Source: Candidatus Adlerbacteria bacterium RIFCSPHIGHO2_02_FULL_54_18 (GTDB lineage: Bacteria; Patescibacteriota; Minisyncoccia; Phycocordibacterales; SBAW01). From it: DNA of 35,319 nucleotides. The stretch lies in assembly GCA_001775445.1 (NCBI GenBank), contig MEWV01000002.1, forward strand, positions 1-35,319, read 5' to 3'. Made by a program: the position numbers and the translations under genes. Shown piece by piece: positions 9,001 to 17,031 of this stretch (position 1 is its first letter; each line of letters opens with the position of its first letter). The notes under the pieces were generated by a model. That model was not told where the DNA came from and made no database searches. It saw nothing but the letters and a program-made list of their open reading frames with translations.

Positions 9001-9388
9001 GCAGTTGCGCGAACACTCTGGCATAAAAGTGCGCCAGCCCTTGGAGGCATTTGAGATCTCGACACAAGTTTCCGAAACGCTTATGCCGATTTTGCTTGAT
9101 GAAATTAATGTAAAAAAAATAATCTATACCCCCGGACTAAAAGAAGACACTCTCGATACCGCTCTTACGCCAGAGCTTAAAGAAGAGGGGACAGTGCGCG
9201 AGTGGGTTCGCGCGATACAGGAATGGCGCAAGACCTCAAAACTTTCGGTAAGCGACCGCCCCGGCCTACTCATACAAACACCTGATGCGGAGTTTATCCG
9301 CGCGCATAGAGAGGTGCTCATAGAGGCAACCGGTCTTTTGTCGCTTGAAACAAAACAATCCGAAGAAACGGTCTTTGAGCGACTATAG
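6092..9388 (+). CDS. ileS: Isoleucyl-tRNA synthetase with embedded histidine-phosphatase domain
   Basis: Charges tRNA-Ile and edits mischarged valine. The 1098-aa protein has HYGH (residues 48-51, the HIGH motif), a zinc-ribbon-like CPRC pair, the CP1 editing domain (TTTAWTLPGN; GVVHIAPAFGADD), a second Cys cluster (HCWRCDTPLLNWAATSWF), VFDCWFESGSMPFA, KMSKR (761-765) and an anticodon-binding domain. Between the CP1 region and DLHRPYIDDL, about 155 residues (488-645) form a complete histidine-phosphatase fold with both catalytic histidines. That insert is not part of normal IleRS. The frame is continuous through it, so this is a fusion and not two genes. The overall type resembles the eukaryote-like IleRS found in many CPR bacteria. 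recO starts 5 nt after the stop. Confidence 0.96.
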   Translation: MSDLSKREEEILDFWNKELIFEKSLEKPAPRGDYVFYDGPPFASGLPHYGHLLQSAIKDAIARYRTMRGYRVRRQWGWDCHGLPVENLVEKELGIKSKRDIEQYGIEKFNEAARVSIMKDVAGWRKIIPRLGRWVDMDDDYKTMDPSYTESVWWAFKTLFNKGLIYEGFKSMYLCPRCGTTLSNFEVAQGYKDIDDIAVTVKLPLVDELNTSLLVWTTTAWTLPGNAAAAVKADALYVKVKVRDEFFIVAKARAAAVFGGTVEVVGEIVGKELAGKKYLPPFSYFTDEFAKNKNIWRVYAGDFVTMEDGTGVVHIAPAFGADDLALAQKNAVPLVRHVTDEGKFVQKVTDFASMSVKPKGNPRETDEKVAALLKERGVLFKEEKIKHSYPHCWRCDTPLLNWAATSWFVKVSALKSKLLSENAAVGWVPEHVGTGRFHNSIASAPDWAISRSRYWGAPLPVWRNTKTKETRVAGSVLDVLSMARRSGNRYFMMRHGEAAHNATNTLDPNGDPANHLTEKGRGEVIHTATELRRENIDLIVSSPFLRTRETAELVRNELGLSQAVLMIDERLHEYNEQPDMLAVRRRMGDFLFDIERRYVGKNILVVSHGNPLWVLQQVARHRSNTKVFVEKNMLRTAEVCEIPFTPYPHNRDYELDLHRPYIDDLPTGDWKRVPEVFDCWFESGSMPFASAHYPFKKDAFNPKRFFGWGSRGYPADFIAEALDQTRGWFYSLIVLGVGLFGRAPYKNVITTGLILASDGQKMSKRLKNYPDPMDIVEKYGADALRYYLLSSPAIKGEDLRFQEKGVDDVSKKLLMRLDNVRSFYDLYADGTRRSSASTHTLDRWIVGRLGEVVQAVFTGFEFYSLDAASRPMAEFIDDLSVWYVRRSRERFKNGGEDKTDALATLRYVLFTLAQVTAPVMPFFSDALYRSVKEEGDPESVHLSAWPEAGIVDGDLLRNMAVVRTLASKGLQLREHSGIKVRQPLEAFEISTQVSETLMPILLDEINVKKIIYTPGLKEDTLDTALTPELKEEGTVREWVRAIQEWRKTSKLSVSDRPGLLIQTPDAEFIRAHREVLIEATGLLSLETKQSEETVFERL
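7553..8026 (+). other. Histidine phosphatase (phosphoglycerate-mutase-like) domain inserted in IleRS
   Basis: This is a protein-domain feature. IleRS residues about 488-645 read as a self-contained histidine-phosphatase domain: FMMRHGEAAHN (RHG motif, catalytic His495), LTEKGRGE, SSPFLRTRETAEL (second arginine and acid region), DERLHEYN, and VVSHGNPLW (second catalytic His608). All the residues expected for catalysis by this superfamily appear present, so the insert may be active. It replaces the short linker that normally follows the GS-x-x-EL-x-x-x-SG segment of IleRS and joins DLHRP. The boundaries are approximate. Confidence 0.88.
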
Positions 9389-9393
9389 CCGCC

Positions 9394-9960
9394 ATGCATC
9401 AAAAACATATCACCGAGGGGATAGTGCTCGGCAAGCACGGAGTAGGCGAGGCCAATGTGCTGGTGTTGGTGCTGACCGAAGAGCTCGGGCTTCTGCGCGC
9501 CAAAGCAGTAAGCGCGCGGAGGGAGGACTCCAAACTGCGCTACGGGCTCGAAACGCTCTCATGTGGAAGATACTCTTTTGTGCAGGGGAAAAACGGATGG
9601 CGGCTAACCGGTGCCGACAGCGTGTCTCGTGAGTTGTTGTCCGCCGATGCAGTGCGCCGCGCGGCGGCAGGGCGGGTGACACGCCTCCTGCTCCGGCTCG
9701 TACAAGGCGAGGAGGCCTCTGCTCTTTATGCGACGGTTATGGAAGGCCTCCGCGCGCTCGTTTTTAGCGAGCATCCGAATGCAACGGAGGTGGTGTTGGT
9801 GCTAAGGATTCTCTCGCGACTCGGCTATTTGCCGCACACTCCGGCGCTTGAGCCCTTTGTGGACGGGGAGTTCAGTGTTGAGCTCTCTGCCAAAGCACTG
9901 GAATCCCGCGCGCTCCTTATCCGCACCATCAACGAGTCCCTGCAGGCCTCGGGGCTCTAG
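9394..9960 (+). CDS. recO: DNA repair protein RecO (short form)
   Basis: RecO anneals single strands and helps load RecA at gaps. The 188-aa product starts MHQKHITEGIVLGKHGVGEANVLVLVLTEELG, matching the RecO N-terminal OB-fold (EGIVL...GE.d..v.llT...G), followed by a helical region (RLLLRLVQGEEASALYATVMEGLRAL). It is clearly shorter than typical RecO (about 230-260 aa) and shows no Cys4 zinc module, as if the C-terminal part were reduced. It sits 5 nt after ileS, and a -10-like box for the next gene starts right at its stop. Identification rests on the N-terminal pattern and the length class. Confidence 0.78.
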   Translation: MHQKHITEGIVLGKHGVGEANVLVLVLTEELGLLRAKAVSARREDSKLRYGLETLSCGRYSFVQGKNGWRLTGADSVSRELLSADAVRRAAAGRVTRLLLRLVQGEEASALYATVMEGLRALVFSEHPNATEVVLVLRILSRLGYLPHTPALEPFVDGEFSVELSAKALESRALLIRTINESLQASGL

Positions 9961-9966
9961 TATACT
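9961..9966 (+). promoter_or_regulatory. -10 box TATACT, 6 nt before a start codon
   Basis: TATACT, immediately preceded by the recO stop codon, lies 6 nt before the ATG at 9973. It is one of the cleanest examples of the leaderless arrangement in this window. Confidence 0.55.
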
Positions 9967-9972
9967 GTAGGG

Positions 9973-11898
9973 ATGCACGAGGATAAGAGCGAGGTAGAGC
10001 AGCTTAAGGACAAGCTCTACTCGCGCGGGCAGGAGGGAATTGCACAAGACATCCGCGCTCCGCTTGAGCAAAGCGACGCCTACGCGCCGCCCGTGTGGGA
10101 GGGCGGGTCACTGCTGCGCGGCCCTAAGTCGGCTTTCTATGCGATGCCGGCGGGGGCGAAGATGTCTTTTTCCACCAAGTTTTTAATAGGGTCAGCCGCC
10201 TTTTTTGCGATAGCGGCGGTGGGTGCGACGGTCTTCTTTTTTACCGGGGGAAATTATGTTTCCTCGCAAAACATAGACCTGCAAATTGTGGCACCTCCGC
10301 TTATAAACGGCGGGACGCAGGCCGACCTTCAGTTTATTATCACCAACCGCAATCCGGCCCAGCTGCAACTGGCCGACCTCATCATCACCTATCCGCAAGG
10401 GACACGCGATCCGAAGAACCCTCAAAAGGCCCTCACGCAGGAGCGTATCTCGGTGGGTACGCTCGCCTCCGGCCGGCAGACAAAACTCACGAGCGCGGCA
10501 CTCTTTTACGGCGCGGAGGGTTCGACGCAGACCATCCGTGCAACGCTTCAGTACAGTGTAGAGGGCAGTGTCGCTGTTTTTACCAAAGACGTCAATACGG
10601 AGCTCACGCTCGGCTCCTCGCCGGTCTCGGTCTCGGTCGACGCGCCGTCAGAAATAATCGCAGGGCAGGCGTTCTCATTTATCGTAACTGTTCAGAGCAA
10701 CTCGCAAACGCCGGTTGACGACGTGCTTGTCCAGGCACATTATCCGTTCGGCTTTTCTGTAGACAGCACCAGTCCGCGCGCCGATGCCGGCTCGACCCTC
10801 TGGCGGATAGGTACTATGAGTCCGGGTTCAACGAGGGTAATCAAAGTGACCGGTCGCGTCGATGGTCAAGACGGTGATGAAAAGGTCTTTCGTTTTATTG
10901 CGGGGAGCAGCAAGGACCGCACCGGGGCAAAAGTGGATGTTCCGTTCCTTTCGGTGCCGGCAAGCGTCACCGTCCACCGGCCTTTCATTACCGGTTCGAT
11001 ATCCGTAGACAGCAAGACAGGCGAGAAAATATCCGTCGCCGCGGGAAAAACTCTGCAGGGCACTGTCACGTGGCAGAATAATCTCGCCGACTCGGTCGGC
11101 AACGTGGAACTACGTTTGCATCTGGCGGGGCCCGTAATAGACACGGCATCCATTAAATCGAGCAGCGGCTTCTATCAGTCGGGCGACTCAACAATTGTGT
11201 GGACCTCGGCGCAGGACCCCTCGCTTGCGCTGGTGCCGCCGGGCGGAACAGGAACGCTCTCGTTTTCCTTTGCAACGCTGGTGCCTGGAGCGGGCGGCAC
11301 CGTTTATCAAAACCCCACCGTCGACCTCTCGCTTTCGGTCAGGGGCACGCGCTCCGGAGAGAGCGGAGTCCCCGAGGAGGTGACTTCGAGCGCAAAGACA
11401 CAAGTGGTGCTTTCCTCGGCGGTGTCGCTTGCCGCCACCGCGCTCCATAACACCGGGTCTTTTAATAATCCGGGGATACTGCCTCCGCGCGCGGAGTCGA
11501 CTACCTCCTACGCGATACTCTGGAGTATCCGCAATTCCTCCAACGCCATAGGGAACGCGAGTGTCTCGGTGGTACTACCGTCTTACGTGAGTTTTGTGGC
11601 CGCCGCTGGTGGCACCAATATCGTCTACGATAGTGCGAGCCGTACGGTGCGCTGGACTATAGGCGACATAACGGCAGGTGCGGGCTATACCTCGGCGGCG
11701 CTGCAAGGGACATTTCAAGTTGCTCTTACTCCGAGCTCCTCCCAGGTGGGCGAGGTGCCTGCGCTCACCGGCACTGCCGTTCTTGCGGGCACGGACCGCT
11801 TTGCCCAGGTGGGCATTTCGGCGAGCGCCGAGGCGCCCACGACGCGCCTTTCTGAACCGGGTTTTGTAAACGGAATGGAGGTTGTCGCTCCCCGTTAA
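9973..11898 (+). CDS. Membrane-anchored surface protein with repeated beta-sandwich (DUF11/Ig-like) domains
   Basis: A 641-aa protein of unknown function. Residues 1-60 are hydrophilic and charged (probably cytoplasmic). A single transmembrane segment follows (about 64-91, FLIGSAAFFAIAAVGATVFFF), and about 550 residues of Thr/Ser/Val-rich beta-type sequence are predicted to lie outside. The outer part has repeated units with the pattern PSEIIAGQAFSFIVTV ... VLVQAHYPFGFSV ... LWRIGTMSPGSTRVIKV, typical of DUF11/CARDB-like Ig folds; similar units appear near residues 345-430 and 510-600. There are no enzyme motifs. It has its own -10-like box and is followed 39 nt later by glyS. A role in the cell envelope or adhesion is inferred only. 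Confidence 0.72.
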   Translation: MHEDKSEVEQLKDKLYSRGQEGIAQDIRAPLEQSDAYAPPVWEGGSLLRGPKSAFYAMPAGAKMSFSTKFLIGSAAFFAIAAVGATVFFFTGGNYVSSQNIDLQIVAPPLINGGTQADLQFIITNRNPAQLQLADLIITYPQGTRDPKNPQKALTQERISVGTLASGRQTKLTSAALFYGAEGSTQTIRATLQYSVEGSVAVFTKDVNTELTLGSSPVSVSVDAPSEIIAGQAFSFIVTVQSNSQTPVDDVLVQAHYPFGFSVDSTSPRADAGSTLWRIGTMSPGSTRVIKVTGRVDGQDGDEKVFRFIAGSSKDRTGAKVDVPFLSVPASVTVHRPFITGSISVDSKTGEKISVAAGKTLQGTVTWQNNLADSVGNVELRLHLAGPVIDTASIKSSSGFYQSGDSTIVWTSAQDPSLALVPPGGTGTLSFSFATLVPGAGGTVYQNPTVDLSLSVRGTRSGESGVPEEVTSSAKTQVVLSSAVSLAATALHNTGSFNNPGILPPRAESTTSYAILWSIRNSSNAIGNASVSVVLPSYVSFVAAAGGTNIVYDSASRTVRWTIGDITAGAGYTSAALQGTFQVALTPSSSQVGEVPALTGTAVLAGTDRFAQVGISASAEAPTTRLSEPGFVNGMEVVAPR

Positions 11899-11924
11899 AG
11901 CGGGCACAAAAAGCGAAGTCGTGC

Positions 11925-11930
11925 TATTTT
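11925..11930 (+). promoter_or_regulatory. Extended -10-like box (TGCTATTTT) before glyS
   Basis: TATTTT preceded by TGC (extended -10 form) lies 7 nt before the glyS ATG at 11938. No Shine-Dalgarno site is present. It supports 11938 over the in-frame TTG at 11929 as the start. Confidence 0.4.
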
Positions 11931-11937
11931 GGTGATT

Positions 11938-13167
11938 ATGGCTGACCACGAAAGGGTGATGGAAAAAATAGTGTCGCTATGCAAACGCCGCGGGTTTGTC
12001 TACCAAGGGTCCGAAATTTACGGCGGGCTCGCTGGCACGTGGGACTATGGCCCGCTCGGGGCTGAACTTGTGGACAATATCAAAAATTGTTGGTGGAAGA
12101 AGTTTTTATACGACCGTGAGGATATATATAAAATAAATGCCGCGATTTTGATGAACCCCGGCGTGTGGGAAGCGAGCGGACATGTGTCTGGTTTTGCCGA
12201 CCCACTCGCGAGTGGCAAATTATTTAACACGATGTTCAAAACTTCCGCAGGAGCAGGAGAGGATGCAGCTACCGTTTATCTGCGGCCGGAGACTGCGGGC
12301 GGCATTTTTGTAAATTTTAAAAACGTTGTGGACTCTTTTCATCCTAAATTGCCGTTCGGCATCGGCCAAATAGGGAAGGCTTTCCGCAATGAGATAGCGC
12401 CGCGCGATTTTATCTTCCGCGTGCGCGAGCTTGAACAAATGGAGATAGAGTACTTTGTTCGCCCCGAGGAGTGGGAACAAAAGTTTGAAGAATGGAGGAG
12501 GGGTGTACATGAATTTATGGAAATGGTCGGTATTGCAAAAAAATCTGTGCATGAACTCGAGGTGCTGGACGGCGAGCGCGCGCACTACAGCAAGCGCACC
12601 ATCGACTTTGAGTTTGACTTCCCGTTTGGGCGCAAGGAATTGTGCGGTTTGGCGTATCGCACCGACTTTGACCTCTCTGCGCACGAAAAAGCTTCGACTG
12701 TCGAACTAAAATATCAGGACCCCGATACCAACAAAAAGTTTACGCCGCACGTCATTGAGCCGTCATTCGGCGTTGAGCGCACGTTCCTCGCGGTACTTGT
12801 CTCTGCGTACACAGAAGACACTCTCGGCGGCGAGACTCGTGTGTATCTAAAATTTAAGCCGTCAGTTGCTCCAATTAAAGCCGCGGTTTTTCCCCTGCTT
12901 AAGAACAAACCCGAGCTCGTAAATAAAGCGCGCGAGATTTATACGGAGCTTAAAAAAGACATTCCGCAGATTATGTGGGACGACAACGGCAACGTGGGCA
13001 AACGCTACCGCCGCCAAGACGAGATAGGCACACCCTACTGCATCACCATCGATTTTCAGACACTCGAGGATAATACTGTTACAATTCGGGACAGGGACAC
13101 GGGAGAGCAGGAGCGCGTCTCCGCTGCAGATCTCTCCACTACTCTATGGAAAAACTTAAAGACATAA
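11938..13167 (+). CDS. glyS: Glycyl-tRNA synthetase (single-chain class II type)
   Basis: Charges tRNA-Gly. The 409-aa product starts MADHERVMEKIVSLCKRRGFVY and has YGGLAGTWDYGPLG, the class II motif 2 region (YLRPETAGGIFVNFKN, AFRNEIAPRDFIFRVREL), the HYSKRTIDFEF and RTDFDLSAHEK segments, motif 3 (PHVIEPSFGVERTFLAVL) and an HGTP anticodon domain (VAPIKAAVFPLL; GKRYRRQDEIGTPYCITID). It is shorter than typical alpha2 GlyRS (about 460 aa or more). Where others carry a cysteine-containing insertion after the SGHV.xFxDP motif, this one goes straight to ASGKLFNTMFKT. The ATG at 11938 is preferred over the upstream TTG. Its last codons overlap the next gene by 22 nt. Confidence 0.95.
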   Translation: MADHERVMEKIVSLCKRRGFVYQGSEIYGGLAGTWDYGPLGAELVDNIKNCWWKKFLYDREDIYKINAAILMNPGVWEASGHVSGFADPLASGKLFNTMFKTSAGAGEDAATVYLRPETAGGIFVNFKNVVDSFHPKLPFGIGQIGKAFRNEIAPRDFIFRVRELEQMEIEYFVRPEEWEQKFEEWRRGVHEFMEMVGIAKKSVHELEVLDGERAHYSKRTIDFEFDFPFGRKELCGLAYRTDFDLSAHEKASTVELKYQDPDTNKKFTPHVIEPSFGVERTFLAVLVSAYTEDTLGGETRVYLKFKPSVAPIKAAVFPLLKNKPELVNKAREIYTELKKDIPQIMWDDNGNVGKRYRRQDEIGTPYCITIDFQTLEDNTVTIRDRDTGEQERVSAADLSTTLWKNLKT

Positions 13168-14225
13168 ACGTCCACATCACCTCGGGGAGCATCATCACCA
13201 CGCTCCTCTTTTTGACGCTCGCCGCTCTTTTGTGGGTGTTGCGCGACATTGTACTCATTGTGGTGACCGCGGTCGTTATCGCCTCGGCGATGGAGCCGGC
13301 AATACGTTTTATTACCCGCTGGCGCGTCCATCGTATACTCGCAGTCATACTCATATATGTGCTCATGGCAAGCGTCTTTCTTAGCATCCTGCTTGTATTT
13401 GTTCCGCCGTTGCTTGGCGACGCGGCCGACTTTCTTTCGCGCCTGCCTGAAACTCTCTCGGGGTTCAACCTCAATGAGGCGACGCACGGCCTCTTGCCGT
13501 GGGGCAATGTCGGCGACCAAATATCCTCGGCCGACCTCTTGCGCAACATATCCACGACGCTTGCCGACACCACGGGCGGGGTCTTTACCACCGTCTCTGC
13601 CTTCTTTGGCGGTTTGGCCTCTTTTGTCCTTATTGTTGTCTTTTCCTTCTACTTTTCGGTGCAGGAGACGGGCGTGGACGACTTTTTGCGCGTGGTGACG
13701 CCTATCAAGGAGCAGACCTACGTGCTGCATCTTTGGAAGCGCTCTCAAGAAAAGATAGGCAAGTGGATGCAGGGGCAGCTGATGCTTGGCGCTATCGTGG
13801 GGATACTTTTATATTTAGGGCTTACTATTTTAGGCATTCCGAACGCGCTTTTGCTTGCGGTTATCGCAGGGCTCTTTGAACTCATTCCTGTCTTCGGTCA
13901 GATACTCGCGGCCATACCGGCGCTTGCAATCGCTTTTTCCGACGGTGGTCTTACCGCACTCCTGCTCGTTGCCGGGCTCTACATAGTGGTACAGCAGTTT
14001 GAAGCTCATCTTATCTATCCCGTGGTGGTAAAAAAGGTGGTCGGCGTGCCACCGCTTCTGGTCATACTCGCTCTTATCGTAGGAGCCAAACTTGCCGGCT
14101 TTTTGGGAATACTGCTTTCGGTCCCCATCGCCGCGGCGATACAGGAATTTGTTTCCGATATCGACAAGGAAAAGACCCGCGCTCTCACCAAGGCCGGGCT
14201 TGCAGGTGATGACGAAGACGAGTAG
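13146..14225 (+). CDS. AI-2E family (PerM-like) membrane transporter
   Basis: A 359-aa polytopic protein of the AI-2E/PerM exporter family, whose members move varied small solutes or ions. The substrate cannot be told here. It shows the family layout: two or three N-terminal hydrophobic segments (TLLFLTLAALLWVL, DIVLIVVTAVVIAS), a central soluble stretch, FVLIVVFSFYFSVQE, KWMQGQLMLGAIVGILLYLGL, and a C-terminal block with LFELIPVFGQILAAIPALAIA, QQFEAHLIYPVVVKKVVGV and a final GFLGILLSVPIAAAI. These are characteristic AI-2E motifs. The ATG lies inside the end of glyS (22-nt overlap in another frame), so translation may be coupled. metG begins 12 nt after the stop. Confidence 0.88.
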   Translation: MEKLKDINVHITSGSIITTLLFLTLAALLWVLRDIVLIVVTAVVIASAMEPAIRFITRWRVHRILAVILIYVLMASVFLSILLVFVPPLLGDAADFLSRLPETLSGFNLNEATHGLLPWGNVGDQISSADLLRNISTTLADTTGGVFTTVSAFFGGLASFVLIVVFSFYFSVQETGVDDFLRVVTPIKEQTYVLHLWKRSQEKIGKWMQGQLMLGAIVGILLYLGLTILGIPNALLLAVIAGLFELIPVFGQILAAIPALAIAFSDGGLTALLLVAGLYIVVQQFEAHLIYPVVVKKVVGVPPLLVILALIVGAKLAGFLGILLSVPIAAAIQEFVSDIDKEKTRALTKAGLAGDDEDE

Positions 14226-14237
14226 TGTCAGACAGTA

Positions 14238-15665
14238 ATGGCTGAAAAGAATTTTTACGTAACGACACCTATCTTTTATCCAAATGCAAATTTGCATTTG
14301 GGGCATGCGTATGTAACGACCCTGACTGACGTTATTGCACGCTACCATCGGTTAGTAGGGGATACTACGTACTTTCTGACGGGTTCGGATGAAAACACTC
14401 AAAAAATATTGTCGGCTGCGGCAGATGCAGGAGTAACCCCACAGCAATTTTTGGACGACAAGGTTGAGGGTTTTGAGAATCTCTTTAAACAGCTCAATAT
14501 TTCGTATGACCAATTTATTCGCACGAGCGATGAAAAGGTTCATTGGCCAGGCGCAGTTGCTTTATGGAAAAAACTGGATGCGGCGGGTGACTTGTACAAA
14601 AAGCAGTACGAAGGCCTCTACTGTGTGGGCCACGAGGCGTTTATCACCGAAAAAGACCTGGTCGACGGCGCATGCCCCGATCACGGAACCGCACCTGAGC
14701 GCATACAAGAAGAGAACTATTTTTTTAAGCTCTCAAAATATACGCAGACCATTAAAACCAAAATCGAATCAGGCGAACTTTGCATTATACCGGAGTCGCG
14801 CCGGCATGAAATTCTTTCGTTGCTTGCCGAAGGATTGCAAGATGTAAGCTTCTCGCGCCCGCGTACTCCTATGTCAGTCGGAATCCCGGTGCCGGGGGAT
14901 ACTACACAGGTTATGTATGTGTGGTGCGACGCGCTCAGCAACTACATTACGGCGCTTGGTTATGGACAGGATGAGACGCTCTATAAAACATTTTGGCCCG
15001 CCAATGTGCATATTATAGGAAAAGATATTTTACGTTTTCATGCGGCTATGTGGCCCGCGATGCTTCTTTCGGCGGGGGAGCCATTGCCCAAAAGCATTCT
15101 GGTGCATGCCATGATACTCTCCGGTGGACGCAAGATGAGTAAGACGCTGGGGAACATCATCGACCCGCAAGAACTCCTGCAAGAGTACGGCACCGACGCG
15201 GTGCGCTACTTTTTGGCTCGGCACATCTCGCCATTTGAGGACGGAGACATAACTCGCGAGCACTTCAAAGACGCCTATAATGCCGATTTGGCAAACGGGC
15301 TCGGCAACCTGGTCGCCCGCATTATGCAGCTTGCACAAACTCATTTAAGCGCGCCAGTTGAACTGGAGTATAAGCCGTTTCCTAAAGAGTATACTGATGC
15401 GTTTGAACGTTTTGAAATTAATAAAGCCGCCGACCATGTGTGGGGCCGTATCCAAGCGCTCGACCAAAAAATTACCGAGATGGCGCCGTTTAAGGTAGTA
15501 AAGGAAGATGAGGAAAAAGGGAGAGGAATAATTATCGAGCTCGTCGTAGAGCTCGCCTGCATCGACCAAATGCTCGAGCCGATTATGCCGCAGACGAGCA
15601 AAAAAATAATCGACGCTATTATGACGAACAAAAAACCTGAAAATCTCTTCCCCCGCAAAGAATAA
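14238..15665 (+). CDS. metG: Methionyl-tRNA synthetase
   Basis: Charges initiator and elongator tRNA-Met. The 475-aa product has YVTTPIFYPNANLHLGHAY (HLGH, the HIGH motif), the FLTGSDENTQK methionine-site segment, YCVGHEAFITEKDL with one CP1 cysteine followed by a Cys-x-x-His, YVWCDALSNYITALGY, IIGKDILRFHA, the KMSKT signature in GGRKMSKTLGNII and the helical anticodon-binding domain. The C-terminal dimerization (tRNA-binding EMAP-like) domain is absent, as in many short MetRS. A 21-nt palindrome follows the stop directly. It is the fourth aminoacyl-tRNA synthetase in this 10-kb stretch, after argS, ileS and glyS. Confidence 0.97.
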   Translation: MAEKNFYVTTPIFYPNANLHLGHAYVTTLTDVIARYHRLVGDTTYFLTGSDENTQKILSAAADAGVTPQQFLDDKVEGFENLFKQLNISYDQFIRTSDEKVHWPGAVALWKKLDAAGDLYKKQYEGLYCVGHEAFITEKDLVDGACPDHGTAPERIQEENYFFKLSKYTQTIKTKIESGELCIIPESRRHEILSLLAEGLQDVSFSRPRTPMSVGIPVPGDTTQVMYVWCDALSNYITALGYGQDETLYKTFWPANVHIIGKDILRFHAAMWPAMLLSAGEPLPKSILVHAMILSGGRKMSKTLGNIIDPQELLQEYGTDAVRYFLARHISPFEDGDITREHFKDAYNADLANGLGNLVARIMQLAQTHLSAPVELEYKPFPKEYTDAFERFEINKAADHVWGRIQALDQKITEMAPFKVVKEDEEKGRGIIIELVVELACIDQMLEPIMPQTSKKIIDAIMTNKKPENLFPRKE

Positions 15666-15686
15666 GTCAGACATCCGATGTCTGAC
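15666..15686. terminator. Perfect palindrome after metG, possible terminator hairpin
   Basis: Arms GTCAGACATC (15666-15675) and GATGTCTGAC (15677-15686) are perfect reverse complements around a single C, starting right after the metG stop. Only three T follow, so if it terminates transcription it does so weakly. It could instead stabilise the metG 3' end or regulate tatD, whose ATG is 8 nt further on. Confidence 0.5.
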
Positions 15687-15694
15687 TTTGGAGT

Positions 15695-16456
15695 ATGAAA
15701 CTTTTTGACTCGCATTGCCACCTGCAGATGCCGCAATATGATGCCGATAGGGCAGAGGTTTTGGCGCGCATGCAAGGGGCGGGGATGGGAGCTATTGTCG
15801 TGGGGACCGATTACGAGATGAGCAGGGCGGGGATTGAGCTGGCCGCCAACCACGACTTTTTGTGGGCAAGCGTCGGCTCGCACCCCAATCATGCCGAGGA
15901 GTTTGATAGTGCAAAATTTGAGGAGTTGGCAAAAGATCCAAAAGTGGTAGCAATAGGGGAGTGCGGTTTGGATTACTTTCGTTCTGAAAAGTCGGATGAA
16001 CAAAAAGAAAAATTCGTAAAACAAATTGTGCTCGCCCAAAAACTCCACAAGGCCCTTGTCGTCCATTGTCGCGACGCACACGAGGACATGTTTGACATAC
16101 TCGCCTCTGAGCAAGGTTCGACCTTGCTCAATAAAGTGCCGGTGGTTATGCACTTTTTTACCGGGTCGGCCGAGTTGGCGCAAAAGTATCTCGATTTGGG
16201 CTGCTATCTTTCGTTCCCCGGACCCATTACGTTTACGGATATGTACGATGACTCTATACGTCTCTGCCCGCTTGAAAAGATGCTTATAGAAACCGACGCT
16301 CCCTTTGCGGCACCCGTGCCGCATCGCGGCAAGCGCAACGAGCCAGTATATGTTGAGCATGTCGCGCGCAAAATCGCCGGGCTGAAGGGCTTGGGGTTGG
16401 AGGAGGTTTCCGAGCGCGCCGTAGCGAATGCACAAAAGGTCTTTAATATTGCATAA
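15695..16456 (+). CDS. tatD: TatD family metal-dependent DNase
   Basis: A 253-aa TIM-barrel hydrolase of the TatD/YcfH family (3'-5' exonuclease or deoxyribonuclease activity in studied members). The metal-site motifs appear in order: DSHCHLQM (His-x-His near residues 7-9), GECGLDYFRS (bridging Glu), VVHCRDAHEDM (His), MHFFTGS (His) and IETDAPF (Asp). The length is typical (250-260 aa). It starts 8 nt after the palindrome that follows metG. GGAG lies only 1 nt before the ATG, too close to act as a normal Shine-Dalgarno site. tatD next to metG is a common bacterial arrangement. Confidence 0.94.
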   Translation: MKLFDSHCHLQMPQYDADRAEVLARMQGAGMGAIVVGTDYEMSRAGIELAANHDFLWASVGSHPNHAEEFDSAKFEELAKDPKVVAIGECGLDYFRSEKSDEQKEKFVKQIVLAQKLHKALVVHCRDAHEDMFDILASEQGSTLLNKVPVVMHFFTGSAELAQKYLDLGCYLSFPGPITFTDMYDDSIRLCPLEKMLIETDAPFAAPVPHRGKRNEPVYVEHVARKIAGLKGLGLEEVSERAVANAQKVFNIA

Positions 16457-16485
16457 ATAACCCTACTCTGGTAAGGTACTCGGGT

Positions 16486-17013
16486 ATGGCAGAAACAGCG
16501 CATCCTGATACTGAGGCTCGTGCCGAAGTAGAAGGGTCATCCCAAGCGCCAAAAGACATAACACCGGTCTACGAGATCGGCTTTCATATCGTGCCCACCG
16601 TAGGAGAGGAAGGGGTCCCGGCCGTTCTCGACCGTGTCCGCGCTCTCCTCGGCGATGCAGAAATAATTTCAGAAAGTTTTCCTCAAAAGATGACGCTTGC
16701 GTACCGGATAGAGCGCGCGCAGGCAGGAGCCCGCGAAAAGTATACCGAGAGCTACTTCGGTGTCATCAAATTTGCCACTGAGCGCGAGCATCTCTCTGCG
16801 ATAGAAAAAGGGGTGCAGGGCATCCGCGAGGTTATGCGCGTGCTCATCATCGGGACGGTGCGCGAGGACATCACCCAGCACAAACAACGCACGGTCTTTA
16901 GCTCCGATCGGCTTGAGGGCAAAGTGATAGAAAAGCCCGCCGCACAAAAAGAGGTGGCCGTCGAGGTCTCTGAGGAGGAGCTTGATAAGTCGATAGAAGC
17001 GCTTACGGGCTAG
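16486..17013 (+). CDS. rpsF: Ribosomal protein bS6 with extended termini
   Basis: A 30S subunit protein that pairs with bS18. The core (about residues 26-130) reads VYEIGFHIVPTVGEEGVPAVLDRV ... SESFPQKMTLAYRIERA ... YFGVIKFATEREHLSAIEKGVQG, the S6 ferredoxin-like pattern with the YxxxFI start and the Y-x-I-x-K/R segment. At 175 aa it is longer than the usual 95-135. The extra residues are an N-terminal acidic tail (about 25 aa) and a charged C-terminal tail ending VSEEELDKSIEALTG. Assignment is firm because ssb and rpsR follow directly, the standard rpsF-ssb-rpsR operon. Confidence 0.92.
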   Translation: MAETAHPDTEARAEVEGSSQAPKDITPVYEIGFHIVPTVGEEGVPAVLDRVRALLGDAEIISESFPQKMTLAYRIERAQAGAREKYTESYFGVIKFATEREHLSAIEKGVQGIREVMRVLIIGTVREDITQHKQRTVFSSDRLEGKVIEKPAAQKEVAVEVSEEELDKSIEALTG

Positions 17014-17016
17014 CGG

Positions 17017-17022
17017 TATACT
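17017..17022 (+). promoter_or_regulatory. -10-like box TATACT before ssb
   Basis: TATACT lies 9 nt before the ssb ATG at 17032 in the rpsF-ssb gap. This suggests that ssb and rpsR can be transcribed separately from rpsF, again with almost no leader. Confidence 0.45.
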
Positions 17023-17031
17023 TAAAACTAT

